A DNA stretch of 64,000 nt from Pedobacter sp. Leaf170 (GTDB lineage Bacteria > Bacteroidota > Bacteroidia > Sphingobacteriales > Sphingobacteriaceae): contig NZ_CAKLBP010000002.1 of assembly GCF_920984665.1 (NCBI RefSeq), positions 248,001 through 312,000 of the forward strand, in the 5' to 3' direction. This document shows, one piece after another, positions 42,302 through 51,169 of the stretch (position 1 is the stretch's first letter; every line of letters begins with the position of its first letter). A program made the position numbers and the translations under genes. The notes below the pieces were generated by a model that was not told where the DNA came from, did no database searches, and worked only from the letters and a program-made list of their open reading frames with translations.

Positions 42302-43993
42302 ATGAAAAAATTTAAATACCTAATCTTTGCAACTGTATCCGGCATTGCAATTTTATCCTTTTCTTTTAAAGAAGATTTGTTTCTGGTTTCTAAAAACTTA
42401 GATATTTTCGCGTCTTTATACAAAGAAATTAACATCAACTATGTTGATGAAACCAATGCACCAGGCTTAATGAAAACGGGCATTGATGCTATGTTAGATA
42501 GCCTCGACCCTTACACAGAATATGTTCCAGAATCTGAAATTGAAGATTATAAGCTAAAATATGTGAGCACGCAATATGGTGGTATTGGGGCAGGCACTTT
42601 ATTTATTGATGGAAAATTATTTGTTAACGAAGTTAGCGAAGGTTATCCGGCGAATAAGCAGGATATTAAAGCCGGCGACCAGCTCATAAAAATTAATGGC
42701 ATCGAAACAAAAGGTAAAGATAGGGCACAGATTAGCCAGCTGCTTCGCGGGCCAAAGGGTACAGCAGTAGATTTAGTTTTACTTCGTGATGGAAAAGAAA
42801 TTGCTAAAAAACTAGTTAGAGAAGAGATAAAACAACCAAATGTAACTTACGCTGGCATGGTTGGCGATGGGATTGGTTACATCAAACTTGATAAATTTCT
42901 TGAAAATTCTGGTCAGGAAGTTAAAGATGCTTTAGTAAACATCAACAAAGAAAACCCTAAAGGCATTGTGCTCGATTTGAGAAATAACGGTGGTGGTATT
43001 TTGCAGGAGGCCGTAAAAATTGTTAACCTTTTTGTAGATAAGGATTTACTGGTTGTTACTCAAAAGGGTAAAAACGCAGAGAAAACCATCAGTTACAAAA
43101 CTATGAATGTGCCAATTTCCCCTACAATTCCTTTGGTGGTTTTGGTTAATAACAATTCTGCTTCAGCATCAGAAATCGTGGCGGGTTCGTTGCAGGATTT
43201 AGATAGAGCCATAGTTATCGGGCAGCGCAGTTATGGTAAAGGATTGGTGCAGCAAACATTTAACCTGCCTTACAACAGTCTGGTAAAAGTTACGGTTGCA
43301 AAATATTACACGCCATCTGGCAGATGTATTCAAAAGTTGGATTATGCACATAGAAACGCAGACGGTTCAGTAGATAGATTTGCCGATTCTACCATTACAA
43401 TGTATCAAACACGTGCTGGTAGAAACGTTTACAGCGGCAATGGTGTTTATCCGGATATAGCCATAAACGCCGATAAATTAAGCCCAATAACGGTTACAAT
43501 GCTTAATAAAAGCCTGTTTTTTAATTATGCTAATCAATTCAAAAGAGATAAACCTAACATTTCATCAGCTAAAACATTCCAGGTGAGTGACGCCGATTAT
43601 ACTGCTTTTGCTGCAAGCCTGGCCGAAAAAGATTTAAGCTACCAAAGCCGCACAGAAAGATTGCTGACTGAATTGCGTTACGAAGCCGATAAAGAAAATA
43701 AAACAGCCGATGTAAAAGCAGATTTAGATAACCTGAAAAATAAACTTACATCTGCTAAAAAAACTGATTTAGCCAACCACAAAGCAGAAATAAAACGAGT
43801 TTTAGAAACGCAGATTGTTAGTCGCTATTTTTACGAAAAAGGTAGAATTGAGCAGAGTTTTCAATATGACAAAGAATTGGCTGCGGCAAAGGCTGTTTTT
43901 AACAATCAAACACAAATGCTTGCCATTTTAAAAGGCGATGGAAATTATAAGGTTATTGGCAAACCGATTAAAGAAACGCCCGGCATAGATTAA
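42302..43993 (+). CDS. S41 C-terminal processing peptidase (CtpA/Prc family)
   Basis: This 563-residue protein has an N-terminal membrane/signal segment (about 5-20), a PDZ domain (about 85-170, IGAGTLFIDGKLFVNEVSEG, GDQLIKINGIETKG) and the S41 protease core. The serine lies in VNNNSASASEIVAG (about 284-296) and the general-base Lys313 in QRSYGKGLVQQTF. A C-terminal helical extension (about 415-563) is longer than in CtpA and typical of Bacteroidota. It cleaves C-terminal tails of periplasmic proteins. It is followed 34 nt downstream by the fucosidase gene, possibly on the same transcript. Confidence 0.94.
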   Translation: MKKFKYLIFATVSGIAILSFSFKEDLFLVSKNLDIFASLYKEININYVDETNAPGLMKTGIDAMLDSLDPYTEYVPESEIEDYKLKYVSTQYGGIGAGTLFIDGKLFVNEVSEGYPANKQDIKAGDQLIKINGIETKGKDRAQISQLLRGPKGTAVDLVLLRDGKEIAKKLVREEIKQPNVTYAGMVGDGIGYIKLDKFLENSGQEVKDALVNINKENPKGIVLDLRNNGGGILQEAVKIVNLFVDKDLLVVTQKGKNAEKTISYKTMNVPISPTIPLVVLVNNNSASASEIVAGSLQDLDRAIVIGQRSYGKGLVQQTFNLPYNSLVKVTVAKYYTPSGRCIQKLDYAHRNADGSVDRFADSTITMYQTRAGRNVYSGNGVYPDIAINADKLSPITVTMLNKSLFFNYANQFKRDKPNISSAKTFQVSDADYTAFAASLAEKDLSYQSRTERLLTELRYEADKENKTADVKADLDNLKNKLTSAKKTDLANHKAEIKRVLETQIVSRYFYEKGRIEQSFQYDKELAAAKAVFNNQTQMLAILKGDGNYKVIGKPIKETPGID

Positions 43994-44027
43994 AATCTTT
44001 CCAATTTATTAAACTAAAGTATCCCCA

Positions 44028-45356
44028 ATGAAAAAACTTTTTTTGTCGGTAATGATTATGCTTTGCGGCTTTTATTTATCCGCACAAGAATACGTTCCAT
44101 CGCAAGCAAATTTAAAGCAAAGGGCTTGGTTTGCCGATGCTAAATTCGGTTTGTTCATCCATTGGGGGCCATTCAGCATTCCGGGTAGCGGTGAATGGGT
44201 AATGAACGACAGGAAACTAAACGTACACAATTACTCTAATTTAAAAGACTTTTTTAACCCGATTGATTTCGATGCGGCGACTTATGTAAGCATGGCCAAA
44301 AATGCGGGGATGAAATACATAACTTTAATCACCAGGCATCATGATGGCTTTAGCATGTGGGATACAAAGTATTCAGATTTTAACATCATGAACACACCCT
44401 ACAAAAAAGATATTGTTAAAATGTTTGCCGATGAATGCCATAAACAAGGCATCAAGTTATATCTATATTATTCATTGCTCGATTGGCGCCGGGATGACTA
44501 TCCTTATGAAACAGGCAGAACCGGTCAGCATTCGGGGCGGAAAGCCAAAAGCGATTACCCAAGCTACCTAACTTTTATGAAAAATCAGTTAACAGAGCTT
44601 TTAACAAATTACGGTGAAATTGGCGGAATCTGGTTTGATGGGCATTGGGACCAAACACAACCTGAAGGATCTGCAGACCGTTCATCAAGATTAGATTGGA
44701 AATACGATGAAATTTATAGCTTAATCCATAAGCTTCAGCCGCAGTGCATGATAGGAAACAATCATCACTTAACACCATTTCCTGGAGAAGATTTTCAAAT
44801 GTTTGAGCGAGATTTGCCGGGAGAAAATAGTTCAGGTTTAAGTTTCCAAAAAGCATCAGATAAATTACCATTAGAAACCTGCGAAACCATTTCCAACTCC
44901 TGGGGCTATAACCTTAGCGATACCAGCTATAAAACTAAAAAGCAATTGGTAAATATGCTGGTAAAGGCATCAAGTTTAGGCGCAAATTTATTGTTAAACA
45001 TTGGTCCAATGCCAAGCGGAAAAGTTCAGCCAGAATTTCAATGCAGGTTAAAATCAATGGGCGAATGGCTAAAAATTTATGGCGAAAGCATTTATGGTAC
45101 AAAGGCTGGCTTTATAAAACCTCAGTCATGGGGCAGCGTTACGCAAACTGACGATAAAATTTTTGTTCATATTCTCGATAATAAAAACACAGCAGTTACG
45201 CTAAATCAATTTCCTTTCAAAAAGATAAAAAAAGCCTATTCGTTAAAAGATAAATCATCCGTAAAGTTTACAAGTAAAAAAGATATAGTAGAAATTACCA
45301 CCGGTTTCTCTAATAATGAAATCGATAATGTTGTTGTTTTAGAAGTTTCTAAATAA
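44028..45356 (+). CDS. GH29 alpha-L-fucosidase
   Basis: This 442-residue enzyme has a signal peptide (1-19, ends YLSAQ). GH29 marks are AKFGLFIHWGPFSIPGSGEW, ITLITRHHDGFSMWDTKYSD and the nucleophile strand GGIWFDGHWD with Asp204. NLLLNIGPMPSGKVQPEF is the usual later block. It releases alpha-L-fucose from glycans in the periplasm or outside. A beta-sandwich C-terminal domain of about 75 residues follows the barrel. The GH2 gene downstream (241-bp gap) suggests joint use on host- or plant-type glycans. Confidence 0.95.
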   Translation: MKKLFLSVMIMLCGFYLSAQEYVPSQANLKQRAWFADAKFGLFIHWGPFSIPGSGEWVMNDRKLNVHNYSNLKDFFNPIDFDAATYVSMAKNAGMKYITLITRHHDGFSMWDTKYSDFNIMNTPYKKDIVKMFADECHKQGIKLYLYYSLLDWRRDDYPYETGRTGQHSGRKAKSDYPSYLTFMKNQLTELLTNYGEIGGIWFDGHWDQTQPEGSADRSSRLDWKYDEIYSLIHKLQPQCMIGNNHHLTPFPGEDFQMFERDLPGENSSGLSFQKASDKLPLETCETISNSWGYNLSDTSYKTKKQLVNMLVKASSLGANLLLNIGPMPSGKVQPEFQCRLKSMGEWLKIYGESIYGTKAGFIKPQSWGSVTQTDDKIFVHILDNKNTAVTLNQFPFKKIKKAYSLKDKSSVKFTSKKDIVEITTGFSNNEIDNVVVLEVSK

Positions 45357-45430
45357 ATATTTCGCACAGTGAAACATTAAATAATTAAAATTTTAATTCC
45401 TTTTATTTAGAAAATTTTCGGATAAAGCAT

Positions 45431-45545
45431 TTGGCAGCCATCAGTCCTGCTATCACTGCAATCTTTTTGTTGCCTACCCGCTCCAGGCCTTAACAAAAAG
45501 TATTTTCGTTCTATCAGGTTTATTATTAAGGGTTTGTATTTCATA
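45431..45545. repeat. Dispersed AGTCC-GCT repeat, third copy (variable core)
   Basis: TTTGGCAGCC-ATC-AGTCCTGCTATC followed by CAATCTTTTTG, then a different core (TTGCCTACCCGCTCCAGGCC) and AAAAAGTATTTTCG. The same flanks occur at 22863, 23114 and 50810 with other cores. It lies in the 241-bp gap between the fucosidase and GH2 genes. Confidence 0.6.
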
Positions 45546-45597
45546 GCTTAAACAAACCCCTCGCAAAAAAAAATAATCATCAATAAAAAATACTTAC

Positions 45598-48201
45598 ATG
45601 AAGAAAATTTTAACCTACCTTTTAATTTTAGTTGCTTTCACTTCAAAATCTCAACAACGCTATGAATTAAACTCGGGTTGGTTTTGTGCTAATATTAAAG
45701 AAATCAAATCTTCTGGAATAGAAATTTCTAAAGAAAACTTTGCAACATCTGGTTGGATGCCGGCAACCGTTCCAGGTACGGTATTAACCACATTGCTTAA
45801 CAACAATAAAGTTCCTGATCCATTTTATGGAATGAATAACGAAAAAATTGCCGACATCTATAAAACCGGTAATGACCACTATACTTATTGGTTTGTTAAA
45901 GATTTTAGTGAAAAAGCCATCGGCAATGAGCAAGTCTGGCTTCAGTTTAGAGGCATAAATTACAGGGCAGAAATTTTTCTGAACGGCAAAAAAGTAAATC
46001 AAAAAGTTTATGAAGGTATGCACCTTCGTCAGCGATTTAACATTACAAAATTATTGGCTGCAAATGGTAAAAACAGGTTGGCCGTAATTGTTTATCCTCC
46101 AGATAATCCCGGAAATGCAAATGGCGGCCAGGGTGGCGATGGCACAATTGCCAAAGGTTTAACCACACAATATACCGCCGGTTGGGATTGGATTCAGCCT
46201 ATTCGCGATCGCAACACAGGTATTTGGGATAAAGTTACTATAGAGAAAACCAAAGCCATTAACATATCAAATCCTCACGTGGTTACCATTGTGCCTGGTA
46301 AAAGACTGCCCGAAGGCAAACAACAGCCAGCTACAATTAAAGTTACGGTAGAAATAGAGAATCCGACAGAAAAGCCTGTAAGCGGTATTTTGCAATATGT
46401 TATCGGTGGGAAAACAGTTTCTAAACAAATTATTATTGCCGCAAATAAGCATAGTGAAATTATATTACCAGACTTAAGTTTTGAGAATCCTAAACTTTGG
46501 TGGCCGAATGGTTATGGCGCACAAAACCTGTACAATATGCAGGTTAAATTTTTAGCCGCCGGACAAGTTTTAGATCAGGAAAACCTTAATGTTGGGATTC
46601 GCCAAATTGATAATATCTGGAACGAACACACCAAAAGCATGGGTGCCTATGTTAACGGGCAAAAGATTTTTATCAAAGGTGGTAATTGGATAATTTCTGA
46701 TGCGATGCTGCGGTTCAGTGATGCCAGATATGATGCTGAAGTGCGTTACCATAAAGATATGAACCTGAATCTCATCCGTATTTGGGGTGGCGCTTTAATC
46801 GAACGACCAGAGTTTTACAATGCCTGCGATAAATATGGATTATTGGTATTTCAGGATTTCTGGTTTAGCGGCGATTGTAATGGTCGTTGGGTAGATCCAA
46901 TGAAAAAAGAAGACCAATGGACCAGAAGGAAATATCCTGATAATCATAATTTGGTGCTTACCGCAATGGAAGATCAAATTAAGATGGTAAGAAATCATGC
47001 ATCATTGGCTTTTTGGTGCGGTGGAAATGAAATCACCCCTCCGGAAGATATTTTACAACCGCTTAAGAATGATATTTTACCTCGTTTAGATGGAACAAGA
47101 ATTCTGTTTGATTTTTCTAATAGCGATGAAATGTCTTATAACGCTTTGGGTGGCAATGGCGATGGGCCCTATGGCATACAGGATGCAAAGAGTTTTTGGG
47201 CCAATCAAACCTTTCCATATAACTCTGAAGTTGGTTCGGTTGGAGTTGGTGATTATGTTTCTTTAGAAAGATTTATCCCGAAGGAAAACATGGTAGCACC
47301 GCAATTTAAAAGTAAACCCGATTCTGTTTGGGATTACCATAAATACATTGGTTATGATGAACACATAAATCCTTACGGAAAAGCAAAAGATGCCAAAGAT
47401 TTTGCCATGAAAGCACAATTGGTTAATTATGATCAGTATCGTGCCTTAATGGAAGGCTTTTCAAATAAAATGTGGGATTGGTACACCGGTTCAATTATCT
47501 GGAAAACGCAAAACCCATGGACAGCGCTTCGTGGACAGATGTATGATTATTACCTCGATCCAAATGCTTGTTTGTATGGTTTGCGTAAAGGCAGCGAACC
47601 ACTACATATCATGATGAATCCTATTGATAGCATGGTTACGGTGGTAAATAATGGATTTAAAAACCTCGATAACCTGATGATTAAGGCAAGCGCTTATGAT
47701 ATGGAAGGTAAGGAATATTTTTATTCGCAGGTTTTTAACTCTATCGGTGCATCGTCTGTAAGAAAATTCTTCCCTTTAAATTCTTTTTTAGAAAAGCTTG
47801 ATAAAAAAGAAGGCGTGTTTGTTTCGCTCCAAATTTTAAACCTTGATAAACAAGTTTTAAGCGAAAATCTTTATTCGTTGCCGGGTAAAAATGGCGAATA
47901 TACTGGTTTGCAGAAAATAAAAACTACTCCTTTAAGTGTTACTGCAACTCAAAAATCAAAAGGAAAGGTAGAAGTATCTTTAAGTAATGATAAGGGCAAT
48001 CCGGTTGCGTTTTTTAATCGTGTGGCTGTAATTAGCAGCACCACAGGTAAGAGAATCTTGCCAGCTTTTTATTCTGATAATTATGTGAGTATTTTGCCAG
48101 GAGAAACTAAAACGCTTACCGTAGAATTTTCGGGGGATGAAAAAAATGCTGTAGAAGTTTACGGCTGGAATGTTGATACAAAAAGGGTAGAGATTAATTA
48201 A
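45598..48201 (+). CDS. GH2 exo-beta-glycosidase (beta-mannosidase or exo-beta-D-glucosaminidase-like)
   Basis: This 867-residue secreted enzyme has a signal peptide (about 1-19), a galactose-binding-like N-domain (about 25-200, PATVPGTVLTTLLNNNKVPD, FLNGKKVNQKVYEGMHLRQR), an immunoglobulin-like domain (about 230-325) and a TIM barrel (about 340-660). The acid/base is Glu478 in FWCGGNEITPP and the nucleophile is likely Glu544 in YNSEVGSVG. Two C-terminal beta domains follow. The architecture is that of GH2 exo-beta-D-glucosaminidases and mannosidases; which sugar is cut cannot be decided here. A glucosaminidase would connect with nagB at the left edge. Confidence 0.9.
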   Translation: MKKILTYLLILVAFTSKSQQRYELNSGWFCANIKEIKSSGIEISKENFATSGWMPATVPGTVLTTLLNNNKVPDPFYGMNNEKIADIYKTGNDHYTYWFVKDFSEKAIGNEQVWLQFRGINYRAEIFLNGKKVNQKVYEGMHLRQRFNITKLLAANGKNRLAVIVYPPDNPGNANGGQGGDGTIAKGLTTQYTAGWDWIQPIRDRNTGIWDKVTIEKTKAINISNPHVVTIVPGKRLPEGKQQPATIKVTVEIENPTEKPVSGILQYVIGGKTVSKQIIIAANKHSEIILPDLSFENPKLWWPNGYGAQNLYNMQVKFLAAGQVLDQENLNVGIRQIDNIWNEHTKSMGAYVNGQKIFIKGGNWIISDAMLRFSDARYDAEVRYHKDMNLNLIRIWGGALIERPEFYNACDKYGLLVFQDFWFSGDCNGRWVDPMKKEDQWTRRKYPDNHNLVLTAMEDQIKMVRNHASLAFWCGGNEITPPEDILQPLKNDILPRLDGTRILFDFSNSDEMSYNALGGNGDGPYGIQDAKSFWANQTFPYNSEVGSVGVGDYVSLERFIPKENMVAPQFKSKPDSVWDYHKYIGYDEHINPYGKAKDAKDFAMKAQLVNYDQYRALMEGFSNKMWDWYTGSIIWKTQNPWTALRGQMYDYYLDPNACLYGLRKGSEPLHIMMNPIDSMVTVVNNGFKNLDNLMIKASAYDMEGKEYFYSQVFNSIGASSVRKFFPLNSFLEKLDKKEGVFVSLQILNLDKQVLSENLYSLPGKNGEYTGLQKIKTTPLSVTATQKSKGKVEVSLSNDKGNPVAFFNRVAVISSTTGKRILPAFYSDNYVSILPGETKTLTVEFSGDEKNAVEVYGWNVDTKRVEIN

Positions 48202-48214
48202 TTTCTCAATTAGC

Positions 48215-48279
48215 CGTCATTGCAAGGCACGAAGCAATCTTATCCATTAAGTGAGATTGCTTCGTGCCTCGCAATGACG
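48215..48279. repeat. Inverted pair of the short CGTCATTGC...GAAGCAATCT repeat
   Basis: Arms 48215-48240 and 48254-48279 are 26 bp each with one mismatch and a 13-nt loop. Each arm equals the core of the elements at 23989 and 28249 without their palindromic insert. Confidence 0.85.
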
Positions 48280-48287
48280 TTATGGAT

Positions 48288-48329
48288 AAAACAATAAAGG
48301 CGATGCATCAGCATCGCCTTTATTGTTTT
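48288..48329. terminator. Bidirectional terminator between GH2 and ferredoxin genes
   Basis: A perfect 19-bp stem (48288-48306 with 48311-48329, containing AAAGGCGATGC) and an ATCA loop stand between two convergent genes. Confidence 0.92.
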
Positions 48330-48343
48330 ATCAAAAGATTAAA

Positions 48344-48670
48344 TTAACTCACACCGTGAAGTTTAACTTTTAATCCATCCATGTTGTTATTTAACTGTAG
48401 TTGGCAAGCTAAACGAGAGTTTGGCAATAAATCTGGCAAGGTATCTAACATTGCATATTCATCATCCGAGATTTCATTAAGCTTTTCTTCACCTTCCAAA
48501 ACATCTACACAACAAGTTGCACATAATGCCATTCCGCCGCAAGTGGCTAAAATATCGTATTCAGATGCTTTTAAAAACTCCATCAAACTTAGCCCCATAT
48601 CTGTTGGTGCTTCGTGAGGTGTAACAGAACCATCCGGTTCTTGCATGTATATTGTAATGTTGTTTTCCAT
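48344..48670 (-). CDS. 2Fe-2S ferredoxin (adrenodoxin/plant-type fold)
   Basis: This 108-residue protein has the four cluster cysteines in the order C-x5-C-x2-C...C: ATCGGMALCATCCVDVLEG and SRLACQLQL. The layout with a short C-terminal LKVKLHGVS is that of adrenodoxin/Fdx-type ferredoxins. It passes single electrons in the cytoplasm. The gene is 41 nt downstream of an FAD-dependent reductase gene on the same strand, its likely electron donor. The partner enzyme served by the pair is not in the window. There is no isc or hsc gene nearby, so it is not the Fe-S-assembly ferredoxin by context. Confidence 0.93.
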   Translation of the reverse strand: MENNITIYMQEPDGSVTPHEAPTDMGLSLMEFLKASEYDILATCGGMALCATCCVDVLEGEEKLNEISDDEYAMLDTLPDLLPNSRLACQLQLNNNMDGLKVKLHGVS

Positions 48671-48711
48671 TTCTTGGCTGCTTACTTATATGGGCAAATA
48701 TAAATAAATGC

Positions 48712-49722
48712 TTAAAATTCAGAAACTCCGTTTACAGTAGTATATTTCATCGTGTACTTAATACCTGGATTCATGTATGAGTATGCGCTATGACTCATTA
48801 AAGCAGCTTCGTGGAAACCACAAAGTATCAGTTTTAACTTGTTTGTATAAGTATTGATATCGCCAATAGCGTAAATACCCGGAATATTTGTCGAATAATC
48901 ATCAACATTCACTTCAATAGCGCTTTTGCTAATATTTAAGTTCCATTCTTCAATTGGACCTAATTTAGGGCTTAAACCAAACAAAGGAATTAAATGATCA
49001 GCATCAACTATCGTTTTTTCCATTGTACGGTTTTGTACAATTTCTACCTGCTCCAGTTTATCAGTTCCATGTACGGCTTGTAAGTTGCTGTTTAAAATCA
49101 AGTTGATTTTTCCACTTTCGGCCAATGCCATAACCTTAGCGACCGAATCTGGTGCACCACGGAAGCTTTCACTTCTATGTACCAATGTCAGTTCAGAACA
49201 AACTTCAGCTAAATAAATAGTCCAGTCTAATGCCGAATCGCCACCGCCCGCAATAACCATTCTTTGATCACGATATTTCTCCGGGTCAAGGATCATGTAA
49301 TTAACGCCTTTACCGTTTTCAAAATTTACTAAGTTCTCTACCGCAGGTTTACGTGGCTCAAAACAACCTAAACCACCAGCAATAACCACAACTTTAGCTT
49401 CGATAATGGTTCCCATATTGGTGGTTAAAACGAAATCAGCTTCGCCGCGTTTTTCTAAACCTTCAATACGCTCGCCCAAGGTAAAAGTTGGATGGAAAGG
49501 TTTTGCCTGCTCCATCAAATTATCTATAAGTTCTTGCGCCAATACCGATGGATAACCCGGAATATCATAAATTGGTTTCTTAGGATAAATTTCAGATAAC
49601 TGACCGCCAACCTGAGGAAGGTAATCAATTAAATGACAACGCATTTTTAATAAACCGGCTTCGAAAATGGCAAATAAACCAACCGGACCAGCGCCAATTA
49701 CGGCTATATCAGTAGAGATCAT
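48712..49722 (-). CDS. Thioredoxin-reductase-like ferredoxin-NADP(+) reductase (YumC type)
   Basis: This 336-residue flavoprotein has the FAD-binding motif IAVIGAGPVGLFAIFEAGLL (4-23), PQVGGQLSEIYPKKPIYDIP and the NADPH-binding motif MVIAGGGDSALDWTIYLAE. GIYAIGDINTY is the second FAD-binding block. The redox-active CxxC of thioredoxin reductases is absent, as in YumC-type ferredoxin-NADP(+) reductases. The downstream ferredoxin gene supports this reading. It would move electrons between NADPH and ferredoxin in the cytoplasm. Confidence 0.93.
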   Translation of the reverse strand: MISTDIAVIGAGPVGLFAIFEAGLLKMRCHLIDYLPQVGGQLSEIYPKKPIYDIPGYPSVLAQELIDNLMEQAKPFHPTFTLGERIEGLEKRGEADFVLTTNMGTIIEAKVVVIAGGLGCFEPRKPAVENLVNFENGKGVNYMILDPEKYRDQRMVIAGGGDSALDWTIYLAEVCSELTLVHRSESFRGAPDSVAKVMALAESGKINLILNSNLQAVHGTDKLEQVEIVQNRTMEKTIVDADHLIPLFGLSPKLGPIEEWNLNISKSAIEVNVDDYSTNIPGIYAIGDINTYTNKLKLILCGFHEAALMSHSAYSYMNPGIKYTMKYTTVNGVSEF

Positions 49723-50015
49723 TCGAAAAAAATTTAACGCAAAGTTACAAAATAAACAACAATCTTTTTCCTTATTTAGAAATATTCCAGATAATTTGCT
49801 AAGCTAAACGTATTCAGTATTTTATATGTTTTATGCTAATATAAAGCAAAACTTAACCTTATTTTAATCTTTGAAACCAATTATAATTATTCTATGGAAT
49901 TTGTAGTGTTTTATTCCAAAATATTTAGATGCTTTCTGAACATGCGTTTATTTACCATCTGCCTAAAGCTTTCACCCTTTCGCTTTCCGCTTTTTCCCTT
50001 ACCTTTGGCTTGCTC

Positions 50016-50762
50016 ATGACAAAAAATATTTATTTCGCTTCAGATTTCCATTTAGGCTCTCCAAATTATGCCGAAAGCCGCAAACGCGAAGACCGTATTG
50101 TAGCCTGGTTAAATTTTATTGAACCAACTTGCAGCGAATTATATTTAATGGGCGATATTTTCGATTTCTGGTTTGAGTACGAAAAAGTTATTCCGAAAGG
50201 CTTTGTTAGGTTTCAAGGGAAATTGGCCGCAATGGCGGATGCCGGGATAAAAATATATTTCTTTAAAGGCAACCACGACATGTGGGTTCGGAATTATTTT
50301 ACCGAAGAAATTGGGATGGAAATTATTAGCGATGAACTTATTATTGAAAAAAATGATAAGAAATTTTACCTCCACCATGGTGATGGCTTAGGGCTTGGCG
50401 ATAGAAAGTACAAGTTCTTGCGTAAAATTTTTAGGAGTCCGCTTTGCCAATGGCTTTTTGCCCGCTTGCACCCAAATTTAGGCATTGGAATAGCAGCTGC
50501 CTGGAGCGGAAAGAGTAAAAAAAGAGCTGGTGCCGATGCAGTTTTTTTTGGTGAAAATTACGAATGGCTAGCGGTTTACTCTCGCGAAATATTAAAAAAG
50601 GAACACTTCGATTATTTTATATATGGCCACAGGCACTTGCCAATGGATATAAACCTGGGAAATGGTAGCCGCTATGTAAACATTGGTGAGTGGATAAATT
50701 ATAATTCATACGGCGTTTTTGATGGTGTTAATTTAGAACTTAAATATTTCAAAGAAAATTAA
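50016..50762 (+). CDS. lpxH: UDP-2,3-diacylglucosamine diphosphatase
   Basis: The 248-residue product starts at the ATG giving MTKNIYFASDF; an in-frame extension upstream is not conserved in character. Calcineurin-like metal motifs are all present: SDFHLGSP (D-x-H), MGDIFDFWFE, KGNHDMW, HHGDGLGLGD and YGHRHLP. The family is the LpxH/UDP-2,3-diacylglucosamine hydrolase group, which forms lipid X in lipid A synthesis at the inner membrane. The gene is alone. The 293-bp region upstream shows nothing recognisable, and a dispersed repeat element follows 48 nt after the stop. Confidence 0.92.
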   Translation: MTKNIYFASDFHLGSPNYAESRKREDRIVAWLNFIEPTCSELYLMGDIFDFWFEYEKVIPKGFVRFQGKLAAMADAGIKIYFFKGNHDMWVRNYFTEEIGMEIISDELIIEKNDKKFYLHHGDGLGLGDRKYKFLRKIFRSPLCQWLFARLHPNLGIGIAAAWSGKSKKRAGADAVFFGENYEWLAVYSREILKKEHFDYFIYGHRHLPMDINLGNGSRYVNIGEWINYNSYGVFDGVNLELKYFKEN

Positions 50763-50809
50763 TCGACTATTTTTTTGAAGCGCAAAATCTGTAGTGCTTC
50801 GGTTAAAGT

Positions 50810-51045
50810 AGTCCCGCTCTCGCTACAATCTTTTTCAACATCTGTTTGGCAATATTTGTTATTAATTACATGCAGCAATCCTGTAGCATTTTTTTGTGGT
50901 ATTGCATCAAAAAGTATTTCCGCTAAATCGGGGCTATTGTTTATGGTTGTGGGTTTTGGGAGCACAAACCATAGTTCATAAACCTGATAGCGCCAAATAG
51001 CCCGGAGTGAGGAACGAAATGAGGACTATTGGCAATAGCAGGACT
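50810..51045. repeat. Dispersed mosaic repeat with AGTCC(C/T)GCT ends
   Basis: Left end AGTCCCGCT (50810-50818), right end AGCAGGACT (51037-51045), which are inverted with one mismatch. The left half has GCTACAATCTTTTT, a variable core and AAAAAGTATTTCCGCTAAATCGGG like the copies at 22863 and 45443; the right half matches 20888-20937 in inverse orientation. Flank TTTTGGCAGCC (outside the right end, minus strand) also occurs beside the copy at 45431. It fills the 407-bp gap between lpxH and prfA; open frames inside it are not credible genes. Confidence 0.65.
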
Positions 51046-51169
51046 TTCGGCTGCCAAAAGTATCTTCCAATCCTTTGCAAATTATTTTAAAAAATCCTTT
51101 GTACTATCTGCTTAGCCCATTCGGCTTTTTTTACTTATTTTTGCATTTCTTTATAAATTGAAGAATAAT

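Noticed and set aside
50759..50981. Overlapping 68-residue open frames on both strands after lpxH
   Set aside because: They fall in the mosaic repeat whose flanks recur at 22863, 23114 and 45443 in noncoding DNA. The minus-strand frame reads plausibly but is explained by the repeat.
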